Made by a program: the position numbers and the translations under genes
The notes under the pieces: model-generated
The model's input: the letters and a program-made list of their open reading frames with translations, nothing else
Databases searched by the model: none
Told to the model about the DNA's origin: nothing
In this document: piece by piece, positions 25,633-34,721 of the stretch
Position numbering within the stretch: position 1 is the stretch's first letter
Layout: each line of letters starts with the position of its first letter
Source of the DNA: Zetaproteobacteria bacterium
GTDB taxonomy: Bacteria; Pseudomonadota; Zetaproteobacteria; Mariprofundales; Mariprofundaceae
Assembly: GCA_021545585.1 (NCBI GenBank)
Contig: JAJRTF010000097.1
Location: forward strand, 1-35,651
Direction: 5' to 3'
Length of the DNA stretch: 35,651 nt

Positions 25633-26349
25633 TTAGCGGGTGAACAGCTCAATGGTTCGGCATTCAGGATATTTGCCGCACACCCAGAACAGGGTGCCCT
25701 TGTATTTTCCCGATTTTGCACGCTTGAGTATCATGCGCGTCTGGCATTTCTTACAACTGCGGAAGGCTTCCATCGAAATCGTCGCTACCATTTGTTCAGG
25801 AGACGGTGGCGCTTCTTTCAGGAACGGAGTGAGAATTTCGCGGATTTCAGGCATCGAATAACTGGTTTTGCGTGGTAATTTGAATACCGGAATACCAACC
25901 TGCTGCAATACCTCGCCGGGGCCGACATCCTGGCTGCCCAGATCCTGCAGCTCGATAGCACATGAAACCGACATGTTTTCACGTGTGCACAGAACAAAAT
26001 CAATATGGTGGTGATTGCGGGATACCTTTTCCAGTAATGAACGATCCACGCCGCGTTTGACAATGGCAAGATCCGACAGAGCTACCTTGGCCATGACATG
26101 GAACTCTTTACCGGCCACTTCGTATAGCCGGTTGAAACAGGCCAGTTCCGGCTCAGTCAGCAGGGACGGGATTTCTGCGCTGGAAATAGTTACAGGAATG
26201 CTGCCATTACTTTCAGGCAGAGATTGTTTTTTGTTGCGGCGGGAGAGGAGAACGGTTTGCAGCAGGATGATAGTGATCAGCAGGCCGAGGCCAAGGATGA
26301 TCCAGGTTGTTTGACCCAGCGCCAGCAACCCATCCAGCATATCCTGCAT
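25633..26349 (-). CDS. DUF2726 protein with N-terminal membrane anchor and C-terminal zinc ribbon
   Basis: The protein has 238 residues. One membrane helix (about 12-33, WIILGLGLLITIILLQTVLL) anchors it. The central part matches the DUF2726 pattern (LLTEPELACFNRLYEV, HIDFVLCTRENMSVSCAIEL), a nuclease-like fold. The C-terminus has four cysteines, CKKC and CGKYPEC, arranged as in the topoisomerase I zinc ribbon. The start at 26349 is chosen because GGAGG lies five to six bases upstream; the track's ATG four codons earlier contains that site. An extended -10 (TGCTAGAAT) upstream could be its promoter. DNA binding is inferred from the zinc ribbon; no function is established. Confidence 0.85.
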   Translation of the reverse strand: MQDMLDGLLALGQTTWIILGLGLLITIILLQTVLLSRRNKKQSLPESNGSIPVTISSAEIPSLLTEPELACFNRLYEVAGKEFHVMAKVALSDLAIVKRGVDRSLLEKVSRNHHHIDFVLCTRENMSVSCAIELQDLGSQDVGPGEVLQQVGIPVFKLPRKTSYSMPEIREILTPFLKEAPPSPEQMVATISMEAFRSCKKCQTRMILKRAKSGKYKGTLFWVCGKYPECRTIELFTR

Positions 26350-26400
26350 GTAATCCTCCATCGTTTTGATTAGTCAAATGCCAAAAGGCCTGACCAACGC

Positions 26401-26409
26401 ATTCTAGCA
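26401..26409 (-). promoter_or_regulatory. Candidate extended -10 element for the DUF2726 gene
   Basis: TGCTAGAAT on the minus strand fits an extended -10 (TGn plus TAGAAT), 52 bp before the start codon. No good -35 is visible. Confidence 0.35.
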
Positions 26410-26451
26410 TTTCGTGTTTGCACTAACGTGATGCCCATCACTAAATGATCC

Positions 26452-29211
26452 CTAGAGCCGGTGTGCCTCAAACCATGAGTGACCACTGCCGATATCGACG
26501 GTCAGGGGCACATCCAGAGCTACGGCGGATTCCATGGTTTCGCGCATGATGGTACTGATTTGCCCGGCCATATGTGCCGGAGCTTCAATCACCAGCTCAT
26601 CATGCACCTGCAGAATGATTTGTGCGTCAGGGGCTTCCTTTCTTAATCGCCGGTGCAGCTCGATCATGGCCACCTTGATGATATCGGCCGCCGATCCCTG
26701 CAGGGGGGCGTTGATAGCCGTACGCTCGGCATAAGCGCGATGCATGCCGTTGCTGGCCAGGATGTCGGGCACATAGACGCGATGGCCGAGCAGCGTTTCG
26801 ACAAAGCCCTGTTCACGAGCCTTGTCCAGCGTATCATCCATGAAGGTCCTGACCTGACGATATTTATCAAAATATGCATCAATAAATACCTGCGCCTGCT
26901 GGCGGTCCATATCAAGCTGTTTGGCCAGTCCGAAGGCGCTCATCCCGTACAGGATGCCGAAATTGATGATTTTGGCACGGCGGCGCATCTCGCCGCTCAC
27001 CTGATCCAGGGGCACATGATTCACCACGGCGGCTGTGGCAGCATGGATGTCTTTACCCTGTCGGAAGGCCTCACAGAGGGTCGGGTCCCTGGAAAAATGA
27101 GCCATCAGTCTCAGTTCGATCTGGGAATAGTCCCCGGCCAGCAGAACATGATTTTCTTCAGCGATAAATGCTTTACGAATTTCACGGCCTTCGCTGCTGC
27201 GGATGGGTATGTTCTGCAGGTTCGGGTCTGAAGATGAAAGCCGACCGGTGCTGGTGATGGCCTGATTGTAGGACGTATGCACGCGGCCGGTTTCGGGATG
27301 CACCAGTTTTTGCAGTGCATCGGTGTAGGTGGATTTCAGTTTGGTCAGGGCACGTGCCTTAAGGATCAGGCGTGGCACTTCATGCTCATCAGCGAGTTTT
27401 TCCAGAACACTCTGGCCTGTGGCCCATTGTCCGGATTTGGTCTTTTTCCCGCCGGGAATAGCGAGCGTCTCGAACAGCAGTACACCCAGCTGTTTGGGCG
27501 ATTGAATATTGAATTCAACACCGGCAGTCCGGTGAATATCGGATTCAAGCTGGCGGATGCGTTTGCCGAAATCCTCCGACATGGCTGCCAGCTGACTGCT
27601 GTCAATGCGTACACCCCGCCATTCCATATCGGCCAGAACCAGGGATGACGGGAGTTCGATATCATCATGCCTGTCGAGGCGTGCTTCGGCTGCCAGCAGG
27701 TCACGCAGATTCCTGGTCAGGCGCAGTGCAATATCGGCATCCTCGCAGGCATAGGGCGCGGCGGTCTGCAGCGGGACACTGTCAAAGCCGATCTGTTTGG
27801 CACCTTTGCCGGTGACGTCTTCATACGGGATGCATGTATAGCCGAGATAGTCCGCCGCTACGGTATCCATCTTGGGCGGATATTTGCCCGGATACAGGCA
27901 GTAGGCCAACAGCATTGAATCGGCGGCAATGCCGTCCAGTTCGATGCCGGCGCGATGGAGCACCTGGAGGTCATATTTCAGATTGTGGCCGCATTTGGCC
28001 TTATCCGCATCTTCCAGAATCGGGCGCAATGCCTCCAGCACCTGCTCTTTCGGCAATTGTTTCGGCGCGCTGGCAAGCAGATCGCCAGCGCGATGTCCGA
28101 CCGGCACATACCACCCTTCGCCAGTCTTGACCGAGAATGACAAGCCGACCAGATCGGCATCGTGGGTATTCAGCGAGGTTGTTTCCGTATCCAGCGCTAT
28201 CAAATCGGCGCTGTTCAGCGCATCCAGCAAACGCTGCAGGCCGGTTTCGTCATCCACCAGTATATCGTTGCGCGGCGTATTGACGGCTTTTTGCTGCACA
28301 TCTGTCGCCGCGACCGTTGCGCTCGGCGGTTCCGTGCTTTTCGCGGCAGCCGGTTTCTCATTGCCGTCCAGCGCGCTCAGAAAACGGCGGAATTCCAGTC
28401 GCGTGAACAGCTCTTTCAAATGCTCGCGATCCGCATCGCGCACCGTCAGATCGTCCAGACTCAGGCCCACCGGCGTTTGCGTATCCAGCGCCACCAGCTT
28501 ATAGGACAGGCGCGCATCATCGGCAAATTCAATCAGGTTTTCACGGCGTTTGTTCTGTTTGATTTCCGGAGCGTGCGTCAGCACACCTTCCAGATCGCCA
28601 TAGGCTTCCAGCAACTGCACGGCTGTTTTCGGGCCGATACCGGGCACGCCGGGGATATTGTCGGACGAATCGCCGGCCAGGGCCAGTAAATCGTGAATGC
28701 GATCCGGGCCGATGCCCCATTTCTCTTTCACTTCATCAATGCCATATTCCTTGCGACGCATGGTATCAAGCATCCAGATACGCTCATTGACCAGCTGCAT
28801 CAGATCCTTGTCGGTGGAAACAATCGTGACATCCCATCCTCTGGCATCGGCCTGTGTGGCCAGCGTGGCAATCACATCGTCGGCCTCGTAATTGTCGATA
28901 CAGATACGATTGAGTTTGAAGGCATCGGTAATATCGAATACCCACGGCCATTGTGCCGCCAGATCCTCCGGCATCGGTGGCCGGTGTGCCTTGTAATCGG
29001 CATACATCTGATTGCGGAACGTGCCGCCCCTGGGGTCGAAAGCGACGGCGACATGGGTTGGATTCAGGTCTTTGAGCACGCTGTTCAGCATCTGCACATA
29101 ACCGAACACGGCATTGGTCGGCTCGCCTTTCGAATTGGTCAGGTTGTGGCGTACCGCATGAAAGGCGCGAAATACATAATTGGGGCCGTCAATAAGAACA
29201 AGATGTGGCAT
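26452..29211 (-). CDS. polA: DNA polymerase I
   Basis: It processes Okazaki fragments and fills repair gaps. The protein has 919 residues (E. coli 928). The 5'-3' exonuclease/FEN domain covers about 1-290 (LIDGPNYVFRAFHA, DNYEADDVIATLA, LAGDSSDNIPGVPGIGPKTA). The 3'-5' proofreading domain (about 315-510) is intact, with DTETTSL, the Asp in CGHNLKYDLQVL and YACEDADIALRL. The polymerase domain shows motif A LLAGDYSQIELRLMAH, motif B around KIINFGILYGMSAFGL and motif C LQVHDELVIEAP. The ATG has GGAG upstream. It follows yaaA on the same strand and is separated by 88 bp containing a hairpin. Confidence 0.98.
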   Translation of the reverse strand: MPHLVLIDGPNYVFRAFHAVRHNLTNSKGEPTNAVFGYVQMLNSVLKDLNPTHVAVAFDPRGGTFRNQMYADYKAHRPPMPEDLAAQWPWVFDITDAFKLNRICIDNYEADDVIATLATQADARGWDVTIVSTDKDLMQLVNERIWMLDTMRRKEYGIDEVKEKWGIGPDRIHDLLALAGDSSDNIPGVPGIGPKTAVQLLEAYGDLEGVLTHAPEIKQNKRRENLIEFADDARLSYKLVALDTQTPVGLSLDDLTVRDADREHLKELFTRLEFRRFLSALDGNEKPAAAKSTEPPSATVAATDVQQKAVNTPRNDILVDDETGLQRLLDALNSADLIALDTETTSLNTHDADLVGLSFSVKTGEGWYVPVGHRAGDLLASAPKQLPKEQVLEALRPILEDADKAKCGHNLKYDLQVLHRAGIELDGIAADSMLLAYCLYPGKYPPKMDTVAADYLGYTCIPYEDVTGKGAKQIGFDSVPLQTAAPYACEDADIALRLTRNLRDLLAAEARLDRHDDIELPSSLVLADMEWRGVRIDSSQLAAMSEDFGKRIRQLESDIHRTAGVEFNIQSPKQLGVLLFETLAIPGGKKTKSGQWATGQSVLEKLADEHEVPRLILKARALTKLKSTYTDALQKLVHPETGRVHTSYNQAITSTGRLSSSDPNLQNIPIRSSEGREIRKAFIAEENHVLLAGDYSQIELRLMAHFSRDPTLCEAFRQGKDIHAATAAVVNHVPLDQVSGEMRRRAKIINFGILYGMSAFGLAKQLDMDRQQAQVFIDAYFDKYRQVRTFMDDTLDKAREQGFVETLLGHRVYVPDILASNGMHRAYAERTAINAPLQGSAADIIKVAMIELHRRLRKEAPDAQIILQVHDELVIEAPAHMAGQISTIMRETMESAVALDVPLTVDIGSGHSWFEAHRL

Positions 29212-29249
29212 CAGAACTCCGGATTTAGATGCATGCGAGCATGCCCGAG

Positions 29250-29278
29250 AAGCCCGTCTGCTGCAATTGAGCGGGCTT
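29250..29278. terminator. Weak hairpin between yaaA and polA
   Basis: AAGCCCG pairs with CGGGCTT around a 15-nt loop. There is no T-run on the minus strand, so it is at best a weak terminator or attenuator for yaaA read-through into polA. Confidence 0.3.
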
Positions 29279-29299
29279 TAATGTGTGCTGACGGGATGA

Positions 29300-30064
29300 T
29301 TAGCGACTGAATACCCAGGTGCGCCCCTCGGACAGCTCGGCATTGAAGCTATAACCATCGGCATCGAAGCCTTTGATGCCTTCCGAATCCTGCAGGCGTT
29401 GTTCGATGATGTAACGACTCATCATGCCGCGCGCTTTTTTGGCCGAAAAACTGATGATCTTGTAAGTGTCGCCCCGGAGTTCCCTGAACTGTGGCGTGAT
29501 GATCTCGGCATTCAATCCGGATGTATTCACCGCTTTGAAATACTCATTGGAAGCGAGATTGATCAGGGTTCTGTCGCCCTGTTCGGCAAGCGCATGGTTC
29601 AAAGCATCGGTAATGATATCGCCCCAGAAGGCATATAAATCGCGGCCGCGCGGTGTGGTAAGTCGTGTTCCCATCTCCAGTCGATAGGCCTGCATCAGAT
29701 CCAGGGGACGCAGCAGCCCGTATAGGCCGGACAGAATACGCAGATGCTGCTGGGCAAACTCGATATCATCGGGGCCCAGGCTTGCGACATCCATGCCCTG
29801 ATACACATCACCCTGGAAGGCGAAGATGGCCGCTCTGGCATTTTCCGGCGTAAATGGCGTATGCCACTGCTGATAGCGCGCCATATTCAGATCGGCCAGT
29901 TTCATGCTCAGCTTCATCAGATCGGCAATCTCGAAACTGTCCATGTCGCGCAGGATATCAATCAGCTGACGTGACTCATCCAGCATCCGGGGCTGTGTGA
30001 AGGCCTCCATGGGTGCGGGTCGTTCGACATCGAGTTTTTTGGCAGGGGAAATAATCAGCAACAT
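29300..30064 (-). CDS. yaaA: Peroxide stress protein YaaA (UPF0246)
   Basis: YaaA lowers intracellular free iron during hydrogen peroxide stress in E. coli and has a DNA-binding fold. The protein has 254 residues from MLLIISPAKKLD (E. coli 258). Other conserved blocks are FQGDVYQGMDVASL, LRILSGLYGLLRPLDLMQAYRLEMGTRL in pieces, YALW-like LYAFWGDIIT, and FSAKKARGMMSRYII. The ATG at 30064 has AGGAG upstream. The track's 17-residue extension is encoded within the adjacent repeat element and is rejected. It is transcribed toward polA and divergently from ribD. Confidence 0.94.
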   Translation of the reverse strand: MLLIISPAKKLDVERPAPMEAFTQPRMLDESRQLIDILRDMDSFEIADLMKLSMKLADLNMARYQQWHTPFTPENARAAIFAFQGDVYQGMDVASLGPDDIEFAQQHLRILSGLYGLLRPLDLMQAYRLEMGTRLTTPRGRDLYAFWGDIITDALNHALAEQGDRTLINLASNEYFKAVNTSGLNAEIITPQFRELRGDTYKIISFSAKKARGMMSRYIIEQRLQDSEGIKGFDADGYSFNAELSEGRTWVFSR

Positions 30065-30073
30065 GGCAACTCC

Positions 30074-30231
30074 TGATGGCCTCGTAAAAAGCCCATCCAT
30101 GGCCTTTTTACTCAAGGAAAGCGAAAAGTGTCATTTTTACTTTCCTTACAAATTCAATAACTTGCATGATAAGCCATTGATTTGCACGCCCGTCCATGGG
30201 CGTAGTGATGACTTTTTACAAAGTCATCACT
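30074..30231. repeat. Multi-hairpin, MITE-like interspersed repeat
   Basis: The two ends are related inverted repeats: TGATGGCCTCGTAAAAAGCC at the left and the complement of the right end, TGATGACTTTGTAAAAAGTC. The right end alone (30204-30231) is a perfect palindrome with 12-bp arms and a TTAC loop. Inside are further stems, AAGGAAAG/CTTTCCTT (30114-30147) and ACGCCC/GGGCGT (30186-30203). The structure resembles non-autonomous palindromic repeats spread through many bacterial genomes. Copy number cannot be tested here. Confidence 0.7.
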
Positions 30232-30370
30232 CCTGCGCGAACCATAAAAGCGGTGCTTCAATCTGCCAACCGGGGAATAATTGCAAGGCGCTCTGCCGGT
30301 GTGAGCTGTGTCGCAGCCTGCTTGTGCTTTAGTCGTTAACGTGGCACCTTTTTGTGATAAGGTGGATGGG

Positions 30371-31447
30371 ATGGATATCAGCGAGAAGTGGATGAAACGG
30401 GCCATCTCTTTGGCCAAAAAAGGAATCGGTACGACACATCCGAATCCGCGCGTTGGCGCGGTGGTGGTCAACAATGGCGTGGTTGTGGGTGAAGGCTGGC
30501 ATGCGAAGCCCGGTGAACCCCATGCCGAGGCTATTGCTCTTCAGAAGGCTGGACACAGGGCGCGGGGCGGCAGTCTGTACGTGACCCTCGAACCTTGCTC
30601 GGCCAGAGGTAAAACACCTGCCTGTACCGATACGATTCTGCATGCCGGCATTCGACAGGTGGTGTTTGCATCATCCGATCCGAATCCGAAGATGGCCGGT
30701 GGCGGCAAGGTGCTGGCCGCTTACGATGTTGAGGTTCAGGGTGGAGTCATGGCCGAGCAGGCCGATGCGCTGAATATCCCGTTTTTTCATTATATACGTA
30801 CCGGCCTTCCCTATGTGACAGCCAAAGCGGCCATATCTCTGGATGGAAAACTGGCGACGCGCACTCATCATTCCCAGTGGATCAGTGGCGAGAAATCGCG
30901 TCGCCATGCGCATGGTCTGCGTGCGGCTTCGGATGCCATTATTGTCGGCGCCGGCACATTACAGCACGACAATCCGTCCCTGACCGTGCGCGATGCGAAA
31001 ATCAAGGGGAACCCTCCGCTGCGTGTGGTCCTGTGTTTTGAGACCCCGCCGTTCAATCCCGATTGCAACTTGCTTGGCGATGATGCGCCGACCCGCTTTT
31101 ATGTGCGCAGCACCAATGAACATACGCAGCGCTGGCATGATGCCGGTGTGCAGGTGGGAAAGGCTGCCAGTTTGCCGGCGGTGCTCAGGCATCTGGCAAA
31201 TGAAGGCTATCTGGAAGTATTGCTGGAGGGTGGCGGCCATCTGCATGCCGCTTTTCTGGATGCACATTTCACCAGTGAACTGGTTTTGTATCAGGCCCCC
31301 ATGCTGATTGGCGGTCGGGATGCAGTGTCTCTCTGGAACGGCATGGGTGTTGAAACGGTGGATAAGGCATACCGGCTGGCTGATATCAGTCGTCGGAAAA
31401 TGGACGAAGACTATATGATCCGTGGCCGGGTGATTTACCCCGGCTGA
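30371..31447 (+). CDS. ribD: Bifunctional riboflavin biosynthesis deaminase/reductase
   Basis: RibD deaminates and then reduces the pyrimidine intermediate formed from GTP in riboflavin synthesis. The protein has 358 residues. The deaminase domain (about 1-145) has the zinc ligands in PHAEAIAL and LEPCSARGKTPACTDTI. The reductase domain (about 150-355) shows VTAKAAISLDGKLATRT, SDAIIVGAGTLQHDNPSLTVR and LLEGGGHLHAAF. The ATG at 30371 has AAGGTGG five bases upstream; the track's 21-residue extension is rejected. It is followed by comEC, with no ribE, ribBA or ribH in view. No FMN riboswitch pattern is visible upstream. Confidence 0.96.
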   Translation: MDISEKWMKRAISLAKKGIGTTHPNPRVGAVVVNNGVVVGEGWHAKPGEPHAEAIALQKAGHRARGGSLYVTLEPCSARGKTPACTDTILHAGIRQVVFASSDPNPKMAGGGKVLAAYDVEVQGGVMAEQADALNIPFFHYIRTGLPYVTAKAAISLDGKLATRTHHSQWISGEKSRRHAHGLRAASDAIIVGAGTLQHDNPSLTVRDAKIKGNPPLRVVLCFETPPFNPDCNLLGDDAPTRFYVRSTNEHTQRWHDAGVQVGKAASLPAVLRHLANEGYLEVLLEGGGHLHAAFLDAHFTSELVLYQAPMLIGGRDAVSLWNGMGVETVDKAYRLADISRRKMDEDYMIRGRVIYPG

Positions 31448-31509
31448 TGCAGGTGTTTCTCGCCCTGGCTGTCGACCGCTGTTTGACATAAATCCATGGC
31501 AGTATCCCT

Positions 31510-33981
31510 GTGAATCCAAGCCATGTTCAAAGCCTGAATGTCCCAGCGGGCCGACTGTCCGGCAGTCGTTTGCCCCTGTTATGGCCGACCGGTCTCTGGG
31601 TTCTGGGCCTGCTTCTGACGCGAACCGATGTCCTGCCCGTATTCATGGAGGTGTTTTTTCTTTCCGCACTTATCCTGGCATTGCTATGGCGGCATCAATG
31701 GCATCTGCTGCTTCTGTTTGCCATGGCATGCCTGTGGGGTATCGCGGACCTGAGCCTGCATGCCCGTGATATGCAGGTGCCGAAGGACTGGCTGGGCGCA
31801 CCCGTTCAGATCACTGCGCGCGTGGTGTCCGTACAGCATCTGCCTGCCTATAGTCGTTTGCAGGTAAGCGAGATTCAGTCCCGGAATGCATCGGGGCTGA
31901 CGGGGAATGCCTTGCTGTATGTATATCCCCAGCATGACAAAGCTGAGTTACAGGCTTATCAACTACGAAGCGGCGACATGATTCAGGCCCGGGTGCGCCT
32001 GCATCAGCCGCGTAATCATTTGAATCCCGGTGCGTTTGATTATCGCAGCTGGTGCTTTGATCGAAGTATTGCGCTGCTGGGAAGTGTTTCCGGCAAGATT
32101 CACATCCTTGCCCGTCAGACGTCATGGCTGGAGTCGACCAGAGAACGGATTCGACGGGCCATTGCGGCATCAAATCCCCGGGCGAGCGCCGGTATATTGC
32201 ATGCAATATTACTCGGTGACCGAAGCCGTGTGGATAGTAACGCAAATGATGCCTTTGCAGCGACAGGCACAGCGCATTTGCTGGCTATATCGGGGATGCA
32301 TGTCGGTATGGCGGCAGCCTGGATGTTCGCTCTGTTCTGGTGGCTGCTGACACGCCGTGAGGTATGGATGGTGTATTTGCCGGTGCGCTCGCTGTCCCTT
32401 CTGGCCGGGCTGCTTGCGGCGACTGTCTATGCATGGCTGGCCGGCTGGCCGCTGCCGGCCATTCGCTCCGGAGTCATGCTTATGGCCGGCGTACTGGCAT
32501 GGATGCTTGCCGCAAGAACGTCACCGCTGAACACATTGCTTGCCGCATTATGGTTGATGCTGATCGCTGATCCATCGGCTATCGCTTCGCTGTCACTGTG
32601 GCTGTCGTTTCTGGCCACGGCAGGGATATTGTGTTGGGTTGAACAGGCCCGTCTGCCGGCGCAATCAGGTGCTATGTATAAAGCGTTGCATGGTCTGTTC
32701 TGGGTCTCGCTGCTGGCCATGCTGGCCACATTGCCCCTGATTGTTGCGGTGTTCGGGCGGGTGCCGCTGTACGGATTGCCCGGCAATCTTCTGATGGTGC
32801 CGCTATACGGGCTGTTTGTGATGCCTTTGTCTCTGGCCGGGGAGCTTATGGCAGCACTCGGACTGGATCATCTGGCCGGCTGGCTATTGCAGTTTGCCGG
32901 CGTGGGTATTCAACGGGGTCTTGATCTGGTGCGCGGCATTGAGGCTTTGCCGTACGGCAGATTGTGGGCGATTTCTCCTGGCTGGATGATGCATGGATTC
33001 TATGCTCTGGGTACCGCGCTGGTTGTGTGGCGGTGGATCAAAGGGGATTCGAAGGCCCTTGTCGCCGCAAGCATGAGTGCTGTCGTTGGTATCTATTTGT
33101 TATTTGTATTGAGTGAAAAGGCAATCCAGACACCGACATGGCTGGTCTGGGATGTCGGTCAAGGCGCTGCATCGAGTCTGTTATTGCCGGATGATCAGGT
33201 CATGGTCGTGGATGTACCGGGCCGTGCAGGCAGTCGCTTTAACGGCGGCACCCAGGTGGCGGCGGGGTTACGCGAGATGGGGATTACGCATATCAATGTA
33301 TTGATGTTATCTCATGCCCAGTCCGATCATCTCGGTGGCGCCCTGAGTCTGATGAGTCGGATGAACAGGGTGGGTGAAATCTGGTTGCCGGATGTTCCTG
33401 CTGCACACAATGACAGGCGCGTGAAAGCCATTGTTGCCGAAGCTGGCAGACGCAGTATTACAGTGTATTGGCTGGCGCGCGGTGATCATATGACGCTGGG
33501 AAAGTCGGGGCAGGGCGTTGATTTGCATATCATGTGGCCGCCCAGAGGCGCTGCGCTGACCAATCCCAATAATGCCTCGCTGGTGGTGGCGGCCAGGTTG
33601 TCCAATGGCGCAACCCTGCTTTGGCCGGGTGATATCGAAGCGGATGCGGAAGCAGGCCTTATACATGGCAAACTTGCGCATGTTGATGCGATGCTGGTGC
33701 CGCATCACGGCAGCCGCACTTCCAGCAGTCCGGATTTCGTGGCCGCTCTGCATCCATCATTGAGTATTGTACAAACCGGGTCCTCCAATCGTTATGGCTT
33801 TCCCGATCCGGCTGTGGTCGGCCGTTATAAGAGCGCCGGGAGCCGGGTGCGGAATACAGCGGACGGTGCGCTGATTATCGAATGGCCGGGGGAGGCGAAG
33901 CATTTACATGTCAGCCAGTGGCATGAGCCGCAGAATGGTCGGCGAGATATCGCGTTGCAGTGGTGGCCCGGGCTTCTATAA
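31510..33981 (+). CDS. comEC: DNA internalisation channel protein ComEC/Rec2
   Basis: ComEC forms the inner-membrane channel that imports single-stranded DNA during natural transformation. The protein has 823 residues. N-terminal membrane helices and a soluble DUF4131/OB-like part (about 90-215) precede the Competence domain, marked by HLLAISGMHVGMAAA and many hydrophobic helices (about 250-540). The C-terminal metallo-beta-lactamase-like domain shows VWDVGQGAASSLLL, LMLSHAQSDHLGG and LVPHHGSRTSSS. Gln stands where ComEC proteins usually have Asp in the H-x-D-x-DH motif. The start is a GTG without a strong ribosome site. It lies between ribD and exbB; proximity of comEC to exbBD is common in proteobacteria. 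Confidence 0.94.
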   Translation: MNPSHVQSLNVPAGRLSGSRLPLLWPTGLWVLGLLLTRTDVLPVFMEVFFLSALILALLWRHQWHLLLLFAMACLWGIADLSLHARDMQVPKDWLGAPVQITARVVSVQHLPAYSRLQVSEIQSRNASGLTGNALLYVYPQHDKAELQAYQLRSGDMIQARVRLHQPRNHLNPGAFDYRSWCFDRSIALLGSVSGKIHILARQTSWLESTRERIRRAIAASNPRASAGILHAILLGDRSRVDSNANDAFAATGTAHLLAISGMHVGMAAAWMFALFWWLLTRREVWMVYLPVRSLSLLAGLLAATVYAWLAGWPLPAIRSGVMLMAGVLAWMLAARTSPLNTLLAALWLMLIADPSAIASLSLWLSFLATAGILCWVEQARLPAQSGAMYKALHGLFWVSLLAMLATLPLIVAVFGRVPLYGLPGNLLMVPLYGLFVMPLSLAGELMAALGLDHLAGWLLQFAGVGIQRGLDLVRGIEALPYGRLWAISPGWMMHGFYALGTALVVWRWIKGDSKALVAASMSAVVGIYLLFVLSEKAIQTPTWLVWDVGQGAASSLLLPDDQVMVVDVPGRAGSRFNGGTQVAAGLREMGITHINVLMLSHAQSDHLGGALSLMSRMNRVGEIWLPDVPAAHNDRRVKAIVAEAGRRSITVYWLARGDHMTLGKSGQGVDLHIMWPPRGAALTNPNNASLVVAARLSNGATLLWPGDIEADAEAGLIHGKLAHVDAMLVPHHGSRTSSSPDFVAALHPSLSIVQTGSSNRYGFPDPAVVGRYKSAGSRVRNTADGALIIEWPGEAKHLHVSQWHEPQNGRRDIALQWWPGLL

Positions 33982-34112
33982 TGCTGCACTTCGAAGGAAT
34001 CTGTGTGAGTGGCGCACATCGGCAACTTTCTGCAATATTCCGGCGGGGCTTCAATTCGTTGAAGGCTTGAGTTTAAAAGCTGGCAGGGCGCAAGGCCCGG
34101 CCTGGAGGCAGT

Positions 34113-34721
34113 GTGTTTGAATTTATCCAACAGGGCGGCATGGTGATGTATATCCTGCTGGCCGCATCGGTTCTGGGGTTGACGATTATTTTTGAGCGTG
34201 CCTGGAGTCTTCGCCGTTCGGTTGTCATCCCGTTAAAAGATGTCAAAGCCATTGAAGCGGCCGTACGTGCCAACGACGTTGAAGAAGCCATGCGGGTTTG
34301 CCAGGAAAATAATACATCGATGAGTCGAATTCTGTGGATCGCGCTGGCCAATCGCGGTGTACGCCGTTCGATTATGAAAGAGATTCTGGAAGAAACCGGG
34401 CGCCAGGAAGTGGCCCATCTGGATCGCTTTATCGGTATTCTGGGCGTGATTGCGGCAATATCACCATTGCTGGGGCTGCTGGGCACGGTGATCGGTATGA
34501 TTGAGGTATTTCAGCAGATTTCGCTGGTTGGTGTCGGCAAGGCCGATGTGCTGGCCGGTGGTATTTCCACGGCACTGAACACCACGGCCGCAGGCCTGAC
34601 TGTCGCTATTCCGGCAATGGTGGCATACCGCTATTTTGAATCCCGTGTCGATGCATTTGTGGTGGAGATCGAGCAGCATGCCATCCACTTTATCGAAATG
34701 CTCAAGGGCGAACGCGAGTGA
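34113..34721 (+). CDS. exbB: ExbB/TolQ/MotA-family proton channel protein
   Basis: With ExbD it uses the proton motive force to energise a TonB- or Tol-type envelope system. The protein has 202 residues with three membrane helices. The first is about 10-25 (MVMYILLAASVLGLTIIFE). The second and third are the conserved pair LGVIAAISPLLGLLGTVIGM and STALNTTAAGLTVAIPAMVA. The GTG start at 34113 has GGAGG four bases upstream. The stop overlaps the exbD start by 4 bp. The sequence leans toward ExbB2-type genes next to comEC rather than TolQ, but no tonB or tolA is seen here. Confidence 0.9.
   Translation: MFEFIQQGGMVMYILLAASVLGLTIIFERAWSLRRSVVIPLKDVKAIEAAVRANDVEEAMRVCQENNTSMSRILWIALANRGVRRSIMKEILEETGRQEVAHLDRFIGILGVIAAISPLLGLLGTVIGMIEVFQQISLVGVGKADVLAGGISTALNTTAAGLTVAIPAMVAYRYFESRVDAFVVEIEQHAIHFIEMLKGERE

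Noticed and set aside
30232-30370. FMN riboswitch upstream of ribD
   Set aside because: Looked for the conserved riboswitch blocks (such as the AGGG...GGTGAAATTCC type) and did not find them.
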